From Cyclina sinensis (taxonomy: Eukaryota > Mollusca > Bivalvia > Venerida > Veneridae): a DNA stretch of 64,000 bases. The DNA lies in contig JAAONU010000013.1 in assembly GCA_012932295.1 (NCBI GenBank), positions 4,758,603 through 4,822,602 of the forward strand. The letters are read 5' to 3'. Shown piece by piece: positions 48,601 to 53,131 of this stretch. Both the position numbers and the translations under genes were made by a program. Numbering within the stretch: the first letter of the stretch is position 1; each line of letters starts with the position of its first letter. The notes below the pieces were generated by a model that saw only the letters and a program-made list of their open reading frames with translations, searched no databases and had not been told where the DNA came from.

Positions 48601-49051
48601 AATCTTTTCTGCCAAAGATTTAAAAATTAACTTGACAGATTGAAGCACTGTGTCATTAGGTGTTCATATGTCAGTCTGTCATCTGTACTGCCATATAAAA
48701 TGAAACTATGTATACTTATTTACTTATACTGGTTGGATGATTTTTAGCAGGGTTGTGGCCCTTGATTTTTCCAGTTGGAAAACATTTGTGCATATCTCCA
48801 TAACTGTTGGTTGGATTTTGATGAAACTTCACAGCAATGATAGTGACCAAGTGTAGTTAATGCATATTATCAGCATGTTCCTGTCAGATGAATTATATAT
48901 TTTTCATTATAAATGACATGTGGGGGGAGACATATGTTTTTCTCTAAAATGATCTTTAGTTTTTGTTTAACAGAATAAAAAGCTGTTGTTTCGTTTACAG
49001 GATGATGCTTTTGAGGCAGCTGTATTGAATGAAAGGATGCCACTGACCTAA
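9596..49051 (+). CDS. ELAPOR1/2: ELAPOR family type I membrane protein, 22-exon gene (coding span)
   Basis: Invertebrate orthologue of the vertebrate endosome/lysosome-associated apoptosis and autophagy regulators (KIAA1324/EIG121 and KIAA1324L), which traffic through Golgi, endosomes and lysosomes and affect autophagy and receptor signalling. I joined 22 exons (listed separately). Total coding length is 2967 nt, 988 residues plus stop, close to the about 1000 residues usual for the family. All splice phases agree and all introns are GT-AG. Order: signal peptide (about 1-22), RWRV-containing N-terminal part (about 28-70), Cys-rich repeats with CxxCxxGTY patterns (about 74-90, 250-295, 345-390, 566-620), MRH-like region (about 627-880) with DGTCDGC at 813-819, membrane span (about 889-909), and a cytoplasmic tail with YRYMKL at 917-922 and an acidic run at 942-950. 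The assignment rests on recognised family sequence over nearly every exon. It cannot be split into paralogue 1 or 2, because the duplication is vertebrate. Most uncertain are the 5' UTR and the small exon 17. Confidence 0.93.
9677..11852 (+). other. Intron 1, no feature seen
   Basis: 2176 bp of AT-rich sequence with donor GTAAGT and acceptor TTTACTCTAG. I see no repeat array, mobile element or coding potential. Confidence 0.6.
11853..11979 (+). CDS. ELAPOR1/2: ELAPOR exon 2: conserved N-terminal ectodomain
   Basis: 127 nt, residues 28-70. Contains EYKFEFTQCDANGHRWRV, matching the family's N-terminal Cys-and-RWRV segment, then a KGTDC motif. Enters in phase 0 and leaves in phase 1 at donor GTAAGT (11980). 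Confidence 0.93.
11980..13027 (+). other. Intron 2, first part, no clear feature
   Basis: AT-rich until about 12650, then a locally more GC-rich stretch (12650-12990) with CGCGCCCACGCG and CACGTGTCG. This stretch may be the remnant of an unidentified repeat. No coding potential was recognised. Intron 2 continues to 15170. Confidence 0.45.
13028..14785 (+). mobile_element. Non-autonomous hairpin-ended element, family B (copy 1, 5' truncated), intron 2
   Basis: Starts within the GTCCGTCC-rich 5' region of the family; its 5' hairpin is missing. The interior has about three tandem units of roughly 320 bp, marked by CCACAATGCCTACAGCTTTG at about 13412, 13728 and 14055. The 3' end is TACTCAGGTGAGCGATCCAG followed by the hairpin GGGCCATCATGGCCC (14763-14777) and TCTTGTTT. 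It encodes no protein. The same family appears at 46041, 57164 and 58491. Confidence 0.75.
14837..14959. repeat. Foldback (imperfect palindrome) in intron 2
   Basis: The left arm runs from ACATCTGCAGAATCCC (about 14855) and the right arm carries GGGATTCTGCAGATGTTAT (about 14923). The outer parts, near TTTTTTTGTGTCGTAA and TAACACGAAAAAAACGTG, also pair. The centre contains CGTCCTACGGGCTCGAG. It lies just after the family B element ends at 14785. It is probably a separate small foldback element. Confidence 0.7.
15171..15363 (+). CDS. ELAPOR1/2: ELAPOR exon 3: Cys-rich CxxC..GTYSSG segment
   Basis: 193 nt, residues 70-134. Contains CDAGQFLDMDTMKCEACRPG, then a segment matching the family's GIRFDEW-like stretch (here NIARFDDWNTLPAGF). 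Enters in phase 1 and leaves in phase 2 at donor GTAAGT (15364). Confidence 0.95.
15640..16010 (+). repeat. Degenerate interspersed repeat in intron 3
   Basis: ATACCCCTGAGTATGTCAGA followed by GTCTGTTGGTCAGTCAGTCC and units with CACATTTCAAGGACT resembles the 5' part of the hairpin-ended elements seen elsewhere in the window, but it is strongly decayed. Boundaries are approximate. Confidence 0.4.
18213..18412. mobile_element. 200-bp piggyBac-like MITE in intron 3
   Basis: Starts CCCTTATCATGC and ends GCATGGTAAGGG, an inverted repeat of about 12 bp with one mismatch. It is flanked on both sides by TTAA (18209-18212 and 18413-18416). TTAA duplications with CCC/GGG ends are the signature of piggyBac transposons. 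It is too short to encode a transposase, hence non-autonomous. Confidence 0.7.
18567..19323 (+). repeat. Palindrome-tailed interspersed element, copy 1 (intron 3)
   Basis: About 757 bp, nearly identical to 39845-40667 in intron 18 and in the same orientation. Both start at TTTATTTTATGCCTACCAAT and end at CAAATATCCTCTATATA. The last 104 bp (19207-19310) form a shortened palindrome whose arms are TTTGTTTGTTTTTTAGTGG and CCACAAAAACAAACAAA. The hairpin tip found in copy 2 is missing here. Confidence 0.85.
19665..19885 (+). repeat. Minisatellite, 9 copies of CCAGAG(G/A)TAAAAG, intron 3
   Basis: Nine units built on ATATCCAGAGATAAAAGAAA with variable A-tracts, spacing about 19-30 bp. The opposite strand is open for 86 codons only because of the repeat. 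This is not a gene. Confidence 0.9.
20872..21019 (+). CDS. ELAPOR1/2: ELAPOR exon 4
   Basis: 148 nt, residues 134-183. Reads KYEWKPKGSYMAALPGDCGA and then AGTLTFQYQFSS, matching the beta-rich family segment with KWVPRGDYIA and GTVNFEYYYPDSS in vertebrates. Enters in phase 2 and leaves in phase 0 at GTAAGG (21020). Intron 4 (401 bp) contains nothing notable. Confidence 0.94.
21421..21510 (+). CDS. ELAPOR1/2: ELAPOR exon 5
   Basis: 90 nt, residues 184-213, phase 0 at both ends. Starts VQNDQCQ, identical to the vertebrate motif at the same place, followed by a W and an EWKTIT segment. Donor GTATGT at 21511. Confidence 0.95.
21558..22604 (+). mobile_element. Hairpin-ended element, family A, full-length copy in intron 5
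   Basis: The 5' hairpin (21559-21587) pairs ATGCCCCCT with TGGGGGTAT. It is followed by a GTCTGTCTGTCGGTCGGTCG tract and six tandem units of about 145-150 bp, each with CAATAACTA(A/G)AGAA, a GTAGATGACCCCTATTGATT-type block and AGGTCA-rich text. The 3' end is GGGGGCATTT, a perfect hairpin ATGTTTTACAAACAT (22581-22595), then TTCTTGTTT. It has no coding capacity. The architecture resembles bivalve pearl/HINE elements. A close relative is at 52228-53131. Confidence 0.8.
22180..22192 (+). promoter_or_regulatory. Perfect DR1 nuclear-receptor motif in a mobile element
   Basis: AGGTCAAAGGTCA, the consensus DR1 half-site pair (RXR/HNF4/PPAR class), preceded by AGGTCATT so that three AGGTCA half-sites lie in a row. 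Identical motifs are at 22325 and 22480 in the same element, and at 31042, 52560 and 52851 elsewhere. A sequence match only; function is not shown. Confidence 0.45.
22936..23038 (+). CDS. ELAPOR1/2: ELAPOR exon 6
   Basis: 103 nt, residues 214-248. Reads LHLKSGFNVITWKVIGISSV and ends in LLRKVSVNG, matching the family's GNNVLYWRTTAFS and VLVRNIAITG segments. Enters in phase 0 and leaves in phase 1 at GTAATA (23039). Intron 6 (414 bp) shows nothing notable. Confidence 0.93.
23453..23602 (+). CDS. ELAPOR1/2: ELAPOR exon 7: GCC2/GCC3-like Cys repeat
   Basis: 150 nt, residues 248-298. GVAYTSVCNKCQAGTYSSSS followed by CTPCERNQFSKEGATSCSDC shows paired CxxC spacing and the GATSC pattern of GCC2/GCC3 (ephrin-receptor-like) repeats. 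GVAYTS is conserved with vertebrates. Phase 1 to phase 1; donor GTATGT at 23603. Confidence 0.96.
23938..26150 (+). repeat. Large 60-bp minisatellite in intron 7, about 36 copies
   Basis: Units of about 60-61 bp. The best kept part is AACACAGCAGTACTGTTGTA, followed by ATCAGTTACTACTCTACATT and CCTATAATTGCCTCGCAGTA. The first two units (23938-24010) are more diverged and use CAGTATTGCTGTAG. The array fills most of the 2.6-kb intron and stops about 95 bp before exon 8. Confidence 0.95.
26246..26331 (+). CDS. ELAPOR1/2: ELAPOR exon 8
   Basis: 86 nt, residues 298-326. Reads SVGAKECTTRPACKETDYYH and ends PCEDGK, matching the family's RPACTDKDYFYTHTAC segment. Phase 1 to phase 0; donor GTAGGT at 26332. 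Confidence 0.92.
26332..27607 (+). other. Intron 8, no feature seen
   Basis: 1276 bp of AT-rich sequence. No repeat or coding signal recognised. Acceptor ACATTTATAG. Confidence 0.6.
27608..27887 (+). CDS. ELAPOR1/2: ELAPOR exon 9: second Cys-rich repeat block
   Basis: 280 nt, residues 327-420. Starts TATIYLWIQPMICKP (vertebrate TQLMYKWAKPKIC), then CHSCNPGMHLVNNTCTYCPP, a Cys repeat with an N-glycosylation site NNT, and a WNEIP segment. Phase 0 to phase 1; donor GTAAAG at 27888. Confidence 0.94.
27888..30321 (+). other. Intron 9 (outside the minisatellite)
   Basis: 2434 bp, otherwise AT-rich unique-looking sequence with no recognised element. Acceptor GAACTTGCAG. Confidence 0.55.
28954..29296 (+). 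repeat. 36-bp minisatellite, 10 nearly identical copies, intron 9
   Basis: Unit AGGATTACAATACTTTACTC plus TACTGGTTCCTGGGGC. Starts at 28954, 28990, 29026, 29062, 29098 (a 24-bp shortened copy), 29122, 29158, 29194, 29230 and 29266. Since 36 is a multiple of three it leaves long open frames (128 codons), which are not genes. Confidence 0.97.
30322..30539 (+). CDS. ELAPOR1/2: ELAPOR exon 10
   Basis: 218 nt, residues 420-492. Reads VLQITVKGFRTQQ, then FSVVFETLCGGFCQFVLLS, matching the family's LTLVVPGFR and FVFETLCSVNCELYFMV. Phase 1 to phase 0; donor GTAAGT at 30540. Confidence 0.94.
30786..30898 (+). mobile_element. 5' fragment of a family A element in intron 10
   Basis: ATGTCCCC..GGGGGTAT hairpin (30787-30816) plus the start of the GTC-rich tract. 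It is cut off at 30898, where another element of a related subfamily begins. Confidence 0.65.
30899..31447 (+). mobile_element. Hairpin-ended element, family A-like, intron 10
   Basis: The 5' hairpin region ATGCCCCCCATCGATGATGA (30900-30928) is followed by GGTCGGTCGGTCAG, then about three diverged units with AGGTCA half-sites. The 3' hairpin ATGTTTTACAAACAT (31424-31438) precedes TCTCTTGTTT. Shorter than the copy at 21558 and non-coding. Confidence 0.75.
31621..31685 (+). CDS. ELAPOR1/2: ELAPOR exon 11
   Basis: 65 nt, residues 493-514. DEGGKQDLVQSWEGPQSRNK matches the family's VETWKGSKGKQ stretch. Phase 0 to phase 2; donor GTAAGG at 31686. Intron 11 (459 bp) shows nothing notable. Confidence 0.9.
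32145..32327 (+). CDS. ELAPOR1/2: ELAPOR exon 12
   Basis: 183 nt, residues 514-575. Reads SFTFTLAFQNS, then AMAKIYSIQITNTLGGGASN and CRKCPKG, matching the family's TSFTWAFQR, VAKIYSINVTNVMNGVAS and CRPC. Phase 2 to phase 2; donor GTAAAT at 32328. Intron 12 (604 bp) shows nothing notable. Confidence 0.95.
32932..33153 (+). CDS. ELAPOR1/2: ELAPOR exon 13: Cys repeat leading into the MRH-like region
   Basis: 222 nt, residues 575-649. Reads CIPCPDGSYIDPTTTTCVTC, PPGTVVTSHNAYGADSCKPCG, then CISDGHYTDDNGRTFDLRSL. The vertebrate proteins have CYNDC at the last position, so the second cysteine is replaced by Gly631 here. Phase 2 to phase 2; donor GTAGTT (33154) is weaker than most. Intron 13 (410 bp) shows nothing notable. 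Confidence 0.95.
33564..33699 (+). CDS. ELAPOR1/2: ELAPOR exon 14: MRH-like region
   Basis: 136 nt, residues 649-694. GTQYYHGFNISLFGEP aligns with the family's KYFHHFTLSLCGNQ, with Phe675 where vertebrates have Cys. VVCVNNVTRDD follows. Two N-glycosylation sites, at N671 and N688. Phase 2 to phase 0; donor GTAAGT at 33700. Confidence 0.94.
33700..36857 (+). other. Intron 14, no feature seen
   Basis: 3158 bp, AT-rich with several T-tracts (around 35700-35760 and 36370). No array, inverted-repeat element or exon was recognised. Donor GTAAGT, acceptor CTGGTTCCAG. Confidence 0.5.
36858..36958 (+). CDS. ELAPOR1/2: ELAPOR exon 15
   Basis: 101 nt, residues 695-728. ALHEPNQVVARICRTTLLPS aligns with the family's SITAYVCQAVIIPPE. 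Phase 0 to phase 2; donor GTAATT at 36959. Intron 15 is only 199 bp. Confidence 0.88.
37158..37267 (+). CDS. ELAPOR1/2: ELAPOR exon 16
   Basis: 110 nt, residues 728-765. SLGDRLVEILRNRSSLTMSN corresponds to the family's SLADRLIGVTTDMTLDG. It carries three potential N-glycosylation sites (NRS, NGT, NAS). Phase 2 to phase 1; donor GTAAGT at 37268. Confidence 0.93.
37430..37552 (+). mobile_element. 5' fragment of an ATACGCCC hairpin element, intron 16
   Basis: ATACGCCC and GGGCATAT pair around TTTGAAAAAC (37430-37457), followed by ATGCCCATGGCGGGCTGTGT and TCTGGAGCATATCTTCAACG. I recognise this as the start of a mollusc interspersed repeat. It runs straight into the 33-bp array and has no visible 3' end. 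Confidence 0.6.
37561..37800 (+). repeat. 33-bp minisatellite, 7 copies, intron 16
   Basis: Unit CATTTGATAGTAGTTAATTT plus GCTTCTGATCAAA. Copies start at 37561 (32 bp), 37593, 37626, 37659, 37692, 37725 and 37758. The last three carry AATATGC instead of AATTTGC. Open frames on both strands are repeat artefacts. Confidence 0.96.
38020..38812. mobile_element. 793-bp Tc1/mariner-like non-autonomous element, intron 16
   Basis: The left end ACGCTCGAATATTATACGC pairs with the right end GTATTATATTCGAGCGTT. TA lies outside both ends (38018-38019 and 38813-38814), as expected for the TA duplication of Tc1/mariner elements. Inside both ends sits a second match, ACGCACCCCT (near 38052 and 38753). No transposase frame is present. 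Confidence 0.75.
39056..39095 (+). CDS. ELAPOR1/2: ELAPOR exon 17 (small)
   Basis: 40 nt, residues 765-778, reading EMNNDIQVHFAAET. It fits the phase requirement exactly (1 to 2) between exons 16 and 18 and aligns with the family's IPDVIFFYRSND segment. Acceptor TATTTGCAG, donor GTAAGT. It is the least conserved exon, so confidence is lower. Intron 17 (458 bp) shows nothing notable. Confidence 0.82.
39554..39796 (+). CDS. ELAPOR1/2: ELAPOR exon 18: conserved DGTCDGC core
   Basis: 243 nt, residues 778-859. KCADGTCDGCLFHFMWNTR and ACPVCQKEDFHRVVGECVKG match the vertebrate CSDGTCDGCNFHFLWE and CPLC segments, the best conserved part of the protein. Phase 2 to phase 2. The donor, AG|GTCTGT at 39797, is weak, but the phase and the protein require it. 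Confidence 0.96.
39845..40667 (+). repeat. Palindrome-tailed interspersed element, copy 2 (intron 18)
   Basis: About 823 bp, same orientation as the intron 3 copy at 18567 and nearly identical over the shared part. Its last 152 bp (40503-40654) form a long imperfect palindrome centred near 40580: GGAATTTATTTCATCTCGTG on the left answers CACTCGATGAAATAAATTC on the right, with GGCTGCGCC at the tip. It also carries an extra stretch around 39957-39988 absent from copy 1. Confidence 0.87.
41687..41768 (+). CDS. ELAPOR1/2: ELAPOR exon 19: last ectodomain cysteines
   Basis: 82 nt, residues 859-886. SHCMVPENLQNIQETKTCTV corresponds to the vertebrate [20 protein letters not shown] with both cysteines kept. 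Phase 2 to phase 0; donor GTAGGT at 41769. Confidence 0.93.
41945..43230 (+). repeat. 56-bp minisatellite, about 23 copies, intron 19
   Basis: Unit GGGTTACATCAAGTGCTAAG, TCACTGTACTTGTGTTTGTA, CACCTGGCTGATACAA. Copies degrade toward the 3' end, from about 43030. At least one copy (near 42120-42145) is shortened. The array occupies most of intron 19 and ends about 55 bp before exon 20. Confidence 0.95.
43285..43367 (+). CDS. ELAPOR1/2: ELAPOR exon 20: transmembrane segment
   Basis: 83 nt, residues 887-914. MQIAVPVVVGMALLFFLLVC followed by FFWRKNKT is a single hydrophobic span with a basic stop-transfer sequence, as in vertebrates (LLTVLTCYFWKKNQK). Phase 0 to phase 2; donor GTAAGT at 43368. 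A second acceptor AG lies 6 nt further in (ACAG|ATGCAG|ATAG), so Met-Gln may be optional. Confidence 0.96.
43604..44420 (+). repeat. Decayed hairpin-ended element in intron 20
   Basis: Begins with the hairpin ATGCCCCTAGAT/ATCTGGGGCTAT (43604-43632), then GGTCTGTCCGTACAGCCATC and several diverged units with ATCATAAG(A/T)ACCAAG and TATGGCCCTTTGAT-like text. The 3' end is not recognisable. The remainder of intron 20 (43368-45301) shows nothing else. Confidence 0.55.
45302..45476 (+). CDS. ELAPOR1/2: ELAPOR exon 21: cytoplasmic tail with sorting motifs
   Basis: 175 nt, residues 914-972. LEYRYMKLVENAGG corresponds to vertebrate LEYKYSKLVMNA and holds two overlapping YxxPhi motifs (YRYM 917-920, YMKL 919-922). 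VDSCALEEGEDEQGD matches the vertebrate ADSCAIMEGEDVEDD acidic patch. A basic ARFFKKLSNKIKK follows. Phase 2 to phase 0; donor GTATGT at 45477. Confidence 0.96.
46041..47600 (+). mobile_element. Hairpin-ended element, family B (copy 2), intron 21
   Basis: The 5' hairpin CTTACCTGAG/CTCAAGGTTAG (46042-46071) is followed by units of about 300 bp with AATCTTCTTGTCTGAAAC and a CCCCAGG block, and by the 3' hairpin GGGCCGTCATGGCCC (47578-47592) plus TCTTGTTT. It is a diverged relative of 13028-14785. A 131-bp foreign segment (46667-46797) interrupts it. Confidence 0.75.
46667..46797 (+). repeat. 131-bp direct duplicate, copy 1 (inside the family B element)
   Basis: Runs from ACTTACTTAAATGCAGGATC to GATAGAAAGCTGTATGG and matches 48090-48220 with about five differences. 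It breaks the family B element. Confidence 0.9.
48090..48220 (+). repeat. 131-bp direct duplicate, copy 2 (probable source)
   Basis: Same sequence as 46667-46797. Here it is surrounded by related short echoes: CAGGATGTCCAGCTGTTGGA just upstream and AGCTATATGGTAGAGGTATG downstream. That suggests this is the original site. Confidence 0.9.
49001..49051 (+). CDS. ELAPOR1/2: ELAPOR exon 22: C terminus and stop
   Basis: 51 nt, residues 973-988 plus TAA. DDAFEAAVLNERMPLT corresponds loosely to the vertebrate DGFDSVPLKTS end and is somewhat shorter. Enters in phase 0, acceptor GTTTACAG. Confidence 0.9.
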   Translation, partial: DDAFEAAVLNERMPLT

Positions 49052-49745
49052 GAATACAGTGTAACAGAACAGAATGGAACAAATAATAATTGTAGCCCAT
49101 ATGATCACATAGACTACAAGAATCTCATGACAACATACAGCATGCTGCAATAACTTCTTTTCTTTATTTTGTTTTACAATTGAAAATTCCTTGTATGTTC
49201 TTTTATTGTATGTAATGTTACCCTGTTGTTGGTTTAAAACAAACACAGTTGATGGGCAGGTTGTGGATAAAGAAAATGAGTTGTACCATTTGAATAACAA
49301 TGTCAAGATTTGTTTTGTTTCCTCGGTTTTTGCCGATTCACAATGCACATGTGAGGGTAGTTTATTGAAAATTTTTGTATTTAGAAATGAGTTGCAAATA
49401 CAGAGTAAATTGTAGCTTAAAGATTCGGAACTTTGGTTGAAAAGTAGTTATAACAAATTAATGTACACTGGTAAGCCATTTTATCTAGATGTTGCAAAGG
49501 AAGCTGCTAAATTTTTTGGGTGTGTTGTAGTTGTATTAATTTTTTTTTTATCTGTAGTTTTTACATAATTTGTTTTCATGACATTAATTTTTGTCTTCAT
49601 TTTTTTTTCTTGTACTTGACTTTGCATACACTGAATTTATTGATCTGAAGTGCAGTTTTGTAACCTGTTCTCCATGTTTATTGGTTGTGACTTCAGACTG
49701 TAAAGCATATTCTTTGTATTAAATAAATGAAGACTTTTTACATGT
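49052..49745 (+). other. Proximal 3' UTR
   Basis: Follows the stop codon. It is T-rich and ends near a canonical AATAAA at 49722-49727, which would give a 3' UTR of about 690 nt. Confidence 0.6.
49722..49727 (+). terminator. Poly(A) signal AATAAA (first)
   Basis: First canonical hexamer after the stop codon, within TATTAAATAAATGAAGAC, followed by T-rich sequence. Most likely proximal cleavage site. Confidence 0.55.
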
Positions 49746-50757
49746 ATATGAAAAATCATATGAATATTGTGTGAAGCTATAGTTGAGAAATATCTCAGTT
49801 ATTTAGAGAGATAAAAATCGATAAGTGAAAAAATTTCAGTGACTGTAGTTTAGTTTTGTTTATGGTCATAAATAAAGGTCAAGGTCAGGCATAATGTATT
49901 TTAATGATATATAATAACTACCGTAGTAATTTATAGCATTATAAAAATGAATCATTTTTTCAGATATATACGAGTATAGTGACTGTTGATAATAATGTTT
50001 TGTCACGAATGTTATACAGCAGCATGTGATTCCCTTAACAATTTCCAATTCCAGCAATATTTATGACAGTAGGTTAAATGATGCACAAAACTTACATTTT
50101 TATCAGTAAGTGAAACAACATTAGATTTTTTTAAGGTATTTTTTGCAACCTGTTTAAGATTAAGTCTCTAAATAAACTTACTTTCTAATCAGTTAGCCAA
50201 ATTTATATCCAGTTGTCTCTAAATAAGCTTAGTTTCTAACCAATTAGCCAAATTTATATCCAGTTGTTGGGGGTTGTCTTTGTGGTGTGGGGAGGGAGAA
50301 GGGGGTTGAGTGGGTGATGGAGAGCATACTATGTCTAATAATATAGTCTAATCTTGTTTTGTGTAAAGGTAGGAAATGGGAAGATACAGTAGATGGATGA
50401 AATCCACATTTTTGTTTTTATAAAGTTTTATTTTTATTCTGTTTTCAGTGTCAGAAAGTTGTCAGCTATTGAAGTTAGAAATCCATTTGTTCTATATTTA
50501 TTTATACTACTTTATTGAACTATGATTGTGTATTATCATTATACTATGAATTTTCTCTCTCTTCTTTGTTCAGAACAGGACTGTCATATTTAAAGAATTC
50601 TAATAATGCTGAAGGATTGTGGAAATAACATTACAGTTCAGCTAAGCCAACCAAACTTGAATCTCACTTCTGAATTTAATGCTTTTTACTCAACAGTGTA
50701 ACCTTTTATTTCATTGTTGTTCATGTGATAAATGTGTTGTCTTAAATGATATCCCCC

Positions 50758-50763
50758 AATAAA
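50758..50763 (+). terminator. Alternative poly(A) signal AATAAA
   Basis: Canonical hexamer within CCCCCAATAAAGTAAG. Further AATAAA hexamers lie at 53703-53708 and 56050-56055. Use of any of these would lengthen the 3' UTR to about 1.7, 4.7 or 7.0 kb. Confidence 0.35.
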
Positions 50764-51826
50764 GTAAGAATTTTAAAGGGCAGTGATATTTACATATGGA
50801 ATGGATTTTCGTGAACATAGAATATTACAAGTCAATCTTTTCAGCCATATACTTCATGTTAAGTGATATTTTAGGAGTGGTCTCCCGTGATATGTTCATA
50901 CTTTTGAGATCCAGGCATTGAACTGATTTAATTGAAAATATTTCAGTCCACACTTTTCATTGTCACTTTATCTCATGTTTTGACCACAAGCGTTAATTCT
51001 TGAGCATTATTAGAAATGGTTTCACTTTGACCTTGCATTATATGTTGCCAACTTTCAGTTGATAACACATTATTATAGACGATACATGAAATATTTTGTA
51101 AACATTGTGTTCATGTTTCAGAGTTAATTTAAGTTCTCTTTAAGTCTGCCACTCTAGGTTACAATTAGTTATATTTATTTTTCAAGCACTGTTTTGTAGT
51201 CATAGAAATAAATTGTGCAAGGTTGGCATTTGGATTTAGTTTCATAAATCATTCTGTTAACCATAGGTTTGACAAAAAAGGCCATCCCAAACTCATTACA
51301 TTACAAAGTAGATGTGAACAGCACATTAAAGTAGTGACTAGTTTAGGAGTGTAGTGAAATTAATTTCAGACTTATAATAATATCAAGAGTAAGAAGTTTG
51401 CTTACAGTTTTGATAAATTTAATGAAATATTTGTTTTCAAAGACCAGTTAAAGGGACAATATGCTAAGGGTTTTTTTCTGGAATACACATGTATAATTTT
51501 TTTCATTTGAATATACATGTATCAATACAAAAAGTATGAATATATTTTTATGTCAGTGAGTGCATATAGCAAGCCACATTTTTTCAAACAGAGTTCTACA
51601 GGGTAAATAAATTCAAGCAAGAAGGATGAAAAGGATACAATGCATCTTGGTTGTTATTTTTTAGTCGTCTAATACCTTATTTTGTATTTTATTTTGTATA
51701 TCAACTTATTATTGGTTTCTTCTAATATTTATTCACGTAGACATATGATAAAAGCATCTTTTTGTATTTACAGGTTGGAACTATTTCTTTCTGTAAATAT
51801 ATATGTATATTTTTTTCGAATATGTT

Positions 51827-51922
51827 TGTGTACTGGTATATGTAGTGTGTACTGGTATATGTAGTGTGTACTGGTATATGCACTGTGTACTGGTATATGT
51901 AGTGTGTACTGGTATATGTAGT
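51827..51922 (+). repeat. 19-bp tandem repeat, 5 copies
   Basis: Unit TGTGTACTGGTATATGTAG starting at 51827, 51846, 51865, 51884 and 51903. One copy has CACTG in place of TAGTG. Confidence 0.95.
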
Positions 51923-52227
51923 AAGTTTTTTGTTTCTTTGATAGATCTGTATTTTTGTTTTGGAGGACTTTCATTTTTGTTTTCGCTTTTTCTTAGTTAA
52001 AACATATTAAGTTGTTTAGTGAGTTATAATTCTATGTTGTTGTTGTTCTTCAGTTATTTTATTCTATCTGTTTACAGAAGCATTTACACTTTTTCTCAGT
52101 GATTGTGTTCAAAATAGGTTGTTTGTAAATGTTTACCTTTTTTCCACACATTTGTTCCCGTTTTTGGAAAATAAACACAACATTATGAACATTATCAATA
52201 TCTGATACTGTCCATAGGTTCTATAAT

Positions 52228-53131
52228 TATGCCCCCACTTTAAAGAAGAGGGGGTATATTGCTTTGCATTTGTCTGTCTGTCGGTCGGTCCGTCGGTCCA
52301 TAGACCAAATGGTTTCCGACCAATAACTAAAGAATGCTTAGGCCTAGGAACTTCAAACTTGGTAAGATGATTGTCCATCACCAGTAGATGACCCCTATTG
52401 ATTTTGGGGTCAAGGGGTCAAAGGTCAAGGTCACATTGACCTAGTAGGTAGAAACGGTTTCCGACCAATAACTAGAGAACGCTTTGACCTAGGTTCACCA
52501 GACTTGGTATGCTGGTTGGTCATCACCAGTAGATGACCCCTATTGATTTTGAGGTCATTAGGTCAAAGGTCAAGCTCACAGGCACCTTCATCCTAAAAAC
52601 GGTTTCCGATCAATAACTAGAGAACGCTTTGACCTAGCTTCACCAAACTTGGTATACTGGTTGGTCATCACCAGTAGATGACCCCTATTGACTTTGAGGT
52701 CATTAAGTCAAAGGTCAAGATCACAGAGACCTTCATGTTAAAAACGGTTTCTGATCAATAACTAGAGAACGCTTTGACCTAGGTTCACCAAACTTGGTAT
52801 GCTGGTTGGTCATCACCAGTAGATGACTCCCTATTGATTTTGAGGTCATTAGGTCAAAGGTCAAGCTCACAGAGACTTTGACTCTAAAAACGGTTTCCAA
52901 TCAATAACTAGAGAATGCTTTGACCTAGTTTCACCAAACTTGGTATGCTGGTTGGTCATGACCAGTTAATGACCCCTATTGATTTTGAGGTCATTAGGTT
53001 AAAGGTCAAGTCCACAGGGACCCTGGTCCTAAAAACGGCTTCTGATCAATAACTAGAGAATGCTTTGGCCCAACCACAAGCAATTAGGTGCTGCCGGGGG
53101 GGCATTTATGTTTTACAAACATTTCTTGTTT
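52228..53131 (+). mobile_element. Hairpin-ended element, family A, downstream copy
   Basis: The 5' hairpin ATGCCCCCACT..AGAGGGGGTAT (52229-52257) is followed by the GTCTGTCTGTCGGTCGGTCC tract, about five units of roughly 145-150 bp, GGGGGCATTT, the hairpin ATGTTTTACAAACAT (53108-53122) and TTCTTGTTT. It shares its unit order and most sequence with 21558-22604, so both look fairly recent. It lies between alternative poly(A) signals and could be part of a long 3' UTR. Confidence 0.8.

Larger units (their letters stand above)
45477..49000 (+). other. Intron 21 (outside the listed repeats)
   Basis: 3524 bp, otherwise AT-rich. A decayed repeat-like stretch at about 48650-48860 has GTCAGTCTGTCATCTGTACT and text typical of the window's old elements. 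Acceptor TCGTTTACAG before exon 22. Confidence 0.5.
49746..52227 (+). other. Downstream or distal 3' UTR sequence
   Basis: AT-rich, no coding exon recognised. Many T-rich and GTAAATGTTT-like stretches compatible with a long molluscan 3' UTR. Contains the 19-bp array at 51827. Confidence 0.4.

Noticed and set aside
48995..49348. 117-codon minus-strand open frame over the last exon and 3' UTR
   Set aside because: Antisense to exon 22 and the UTR, composition of chance sequence, no splice or family support.
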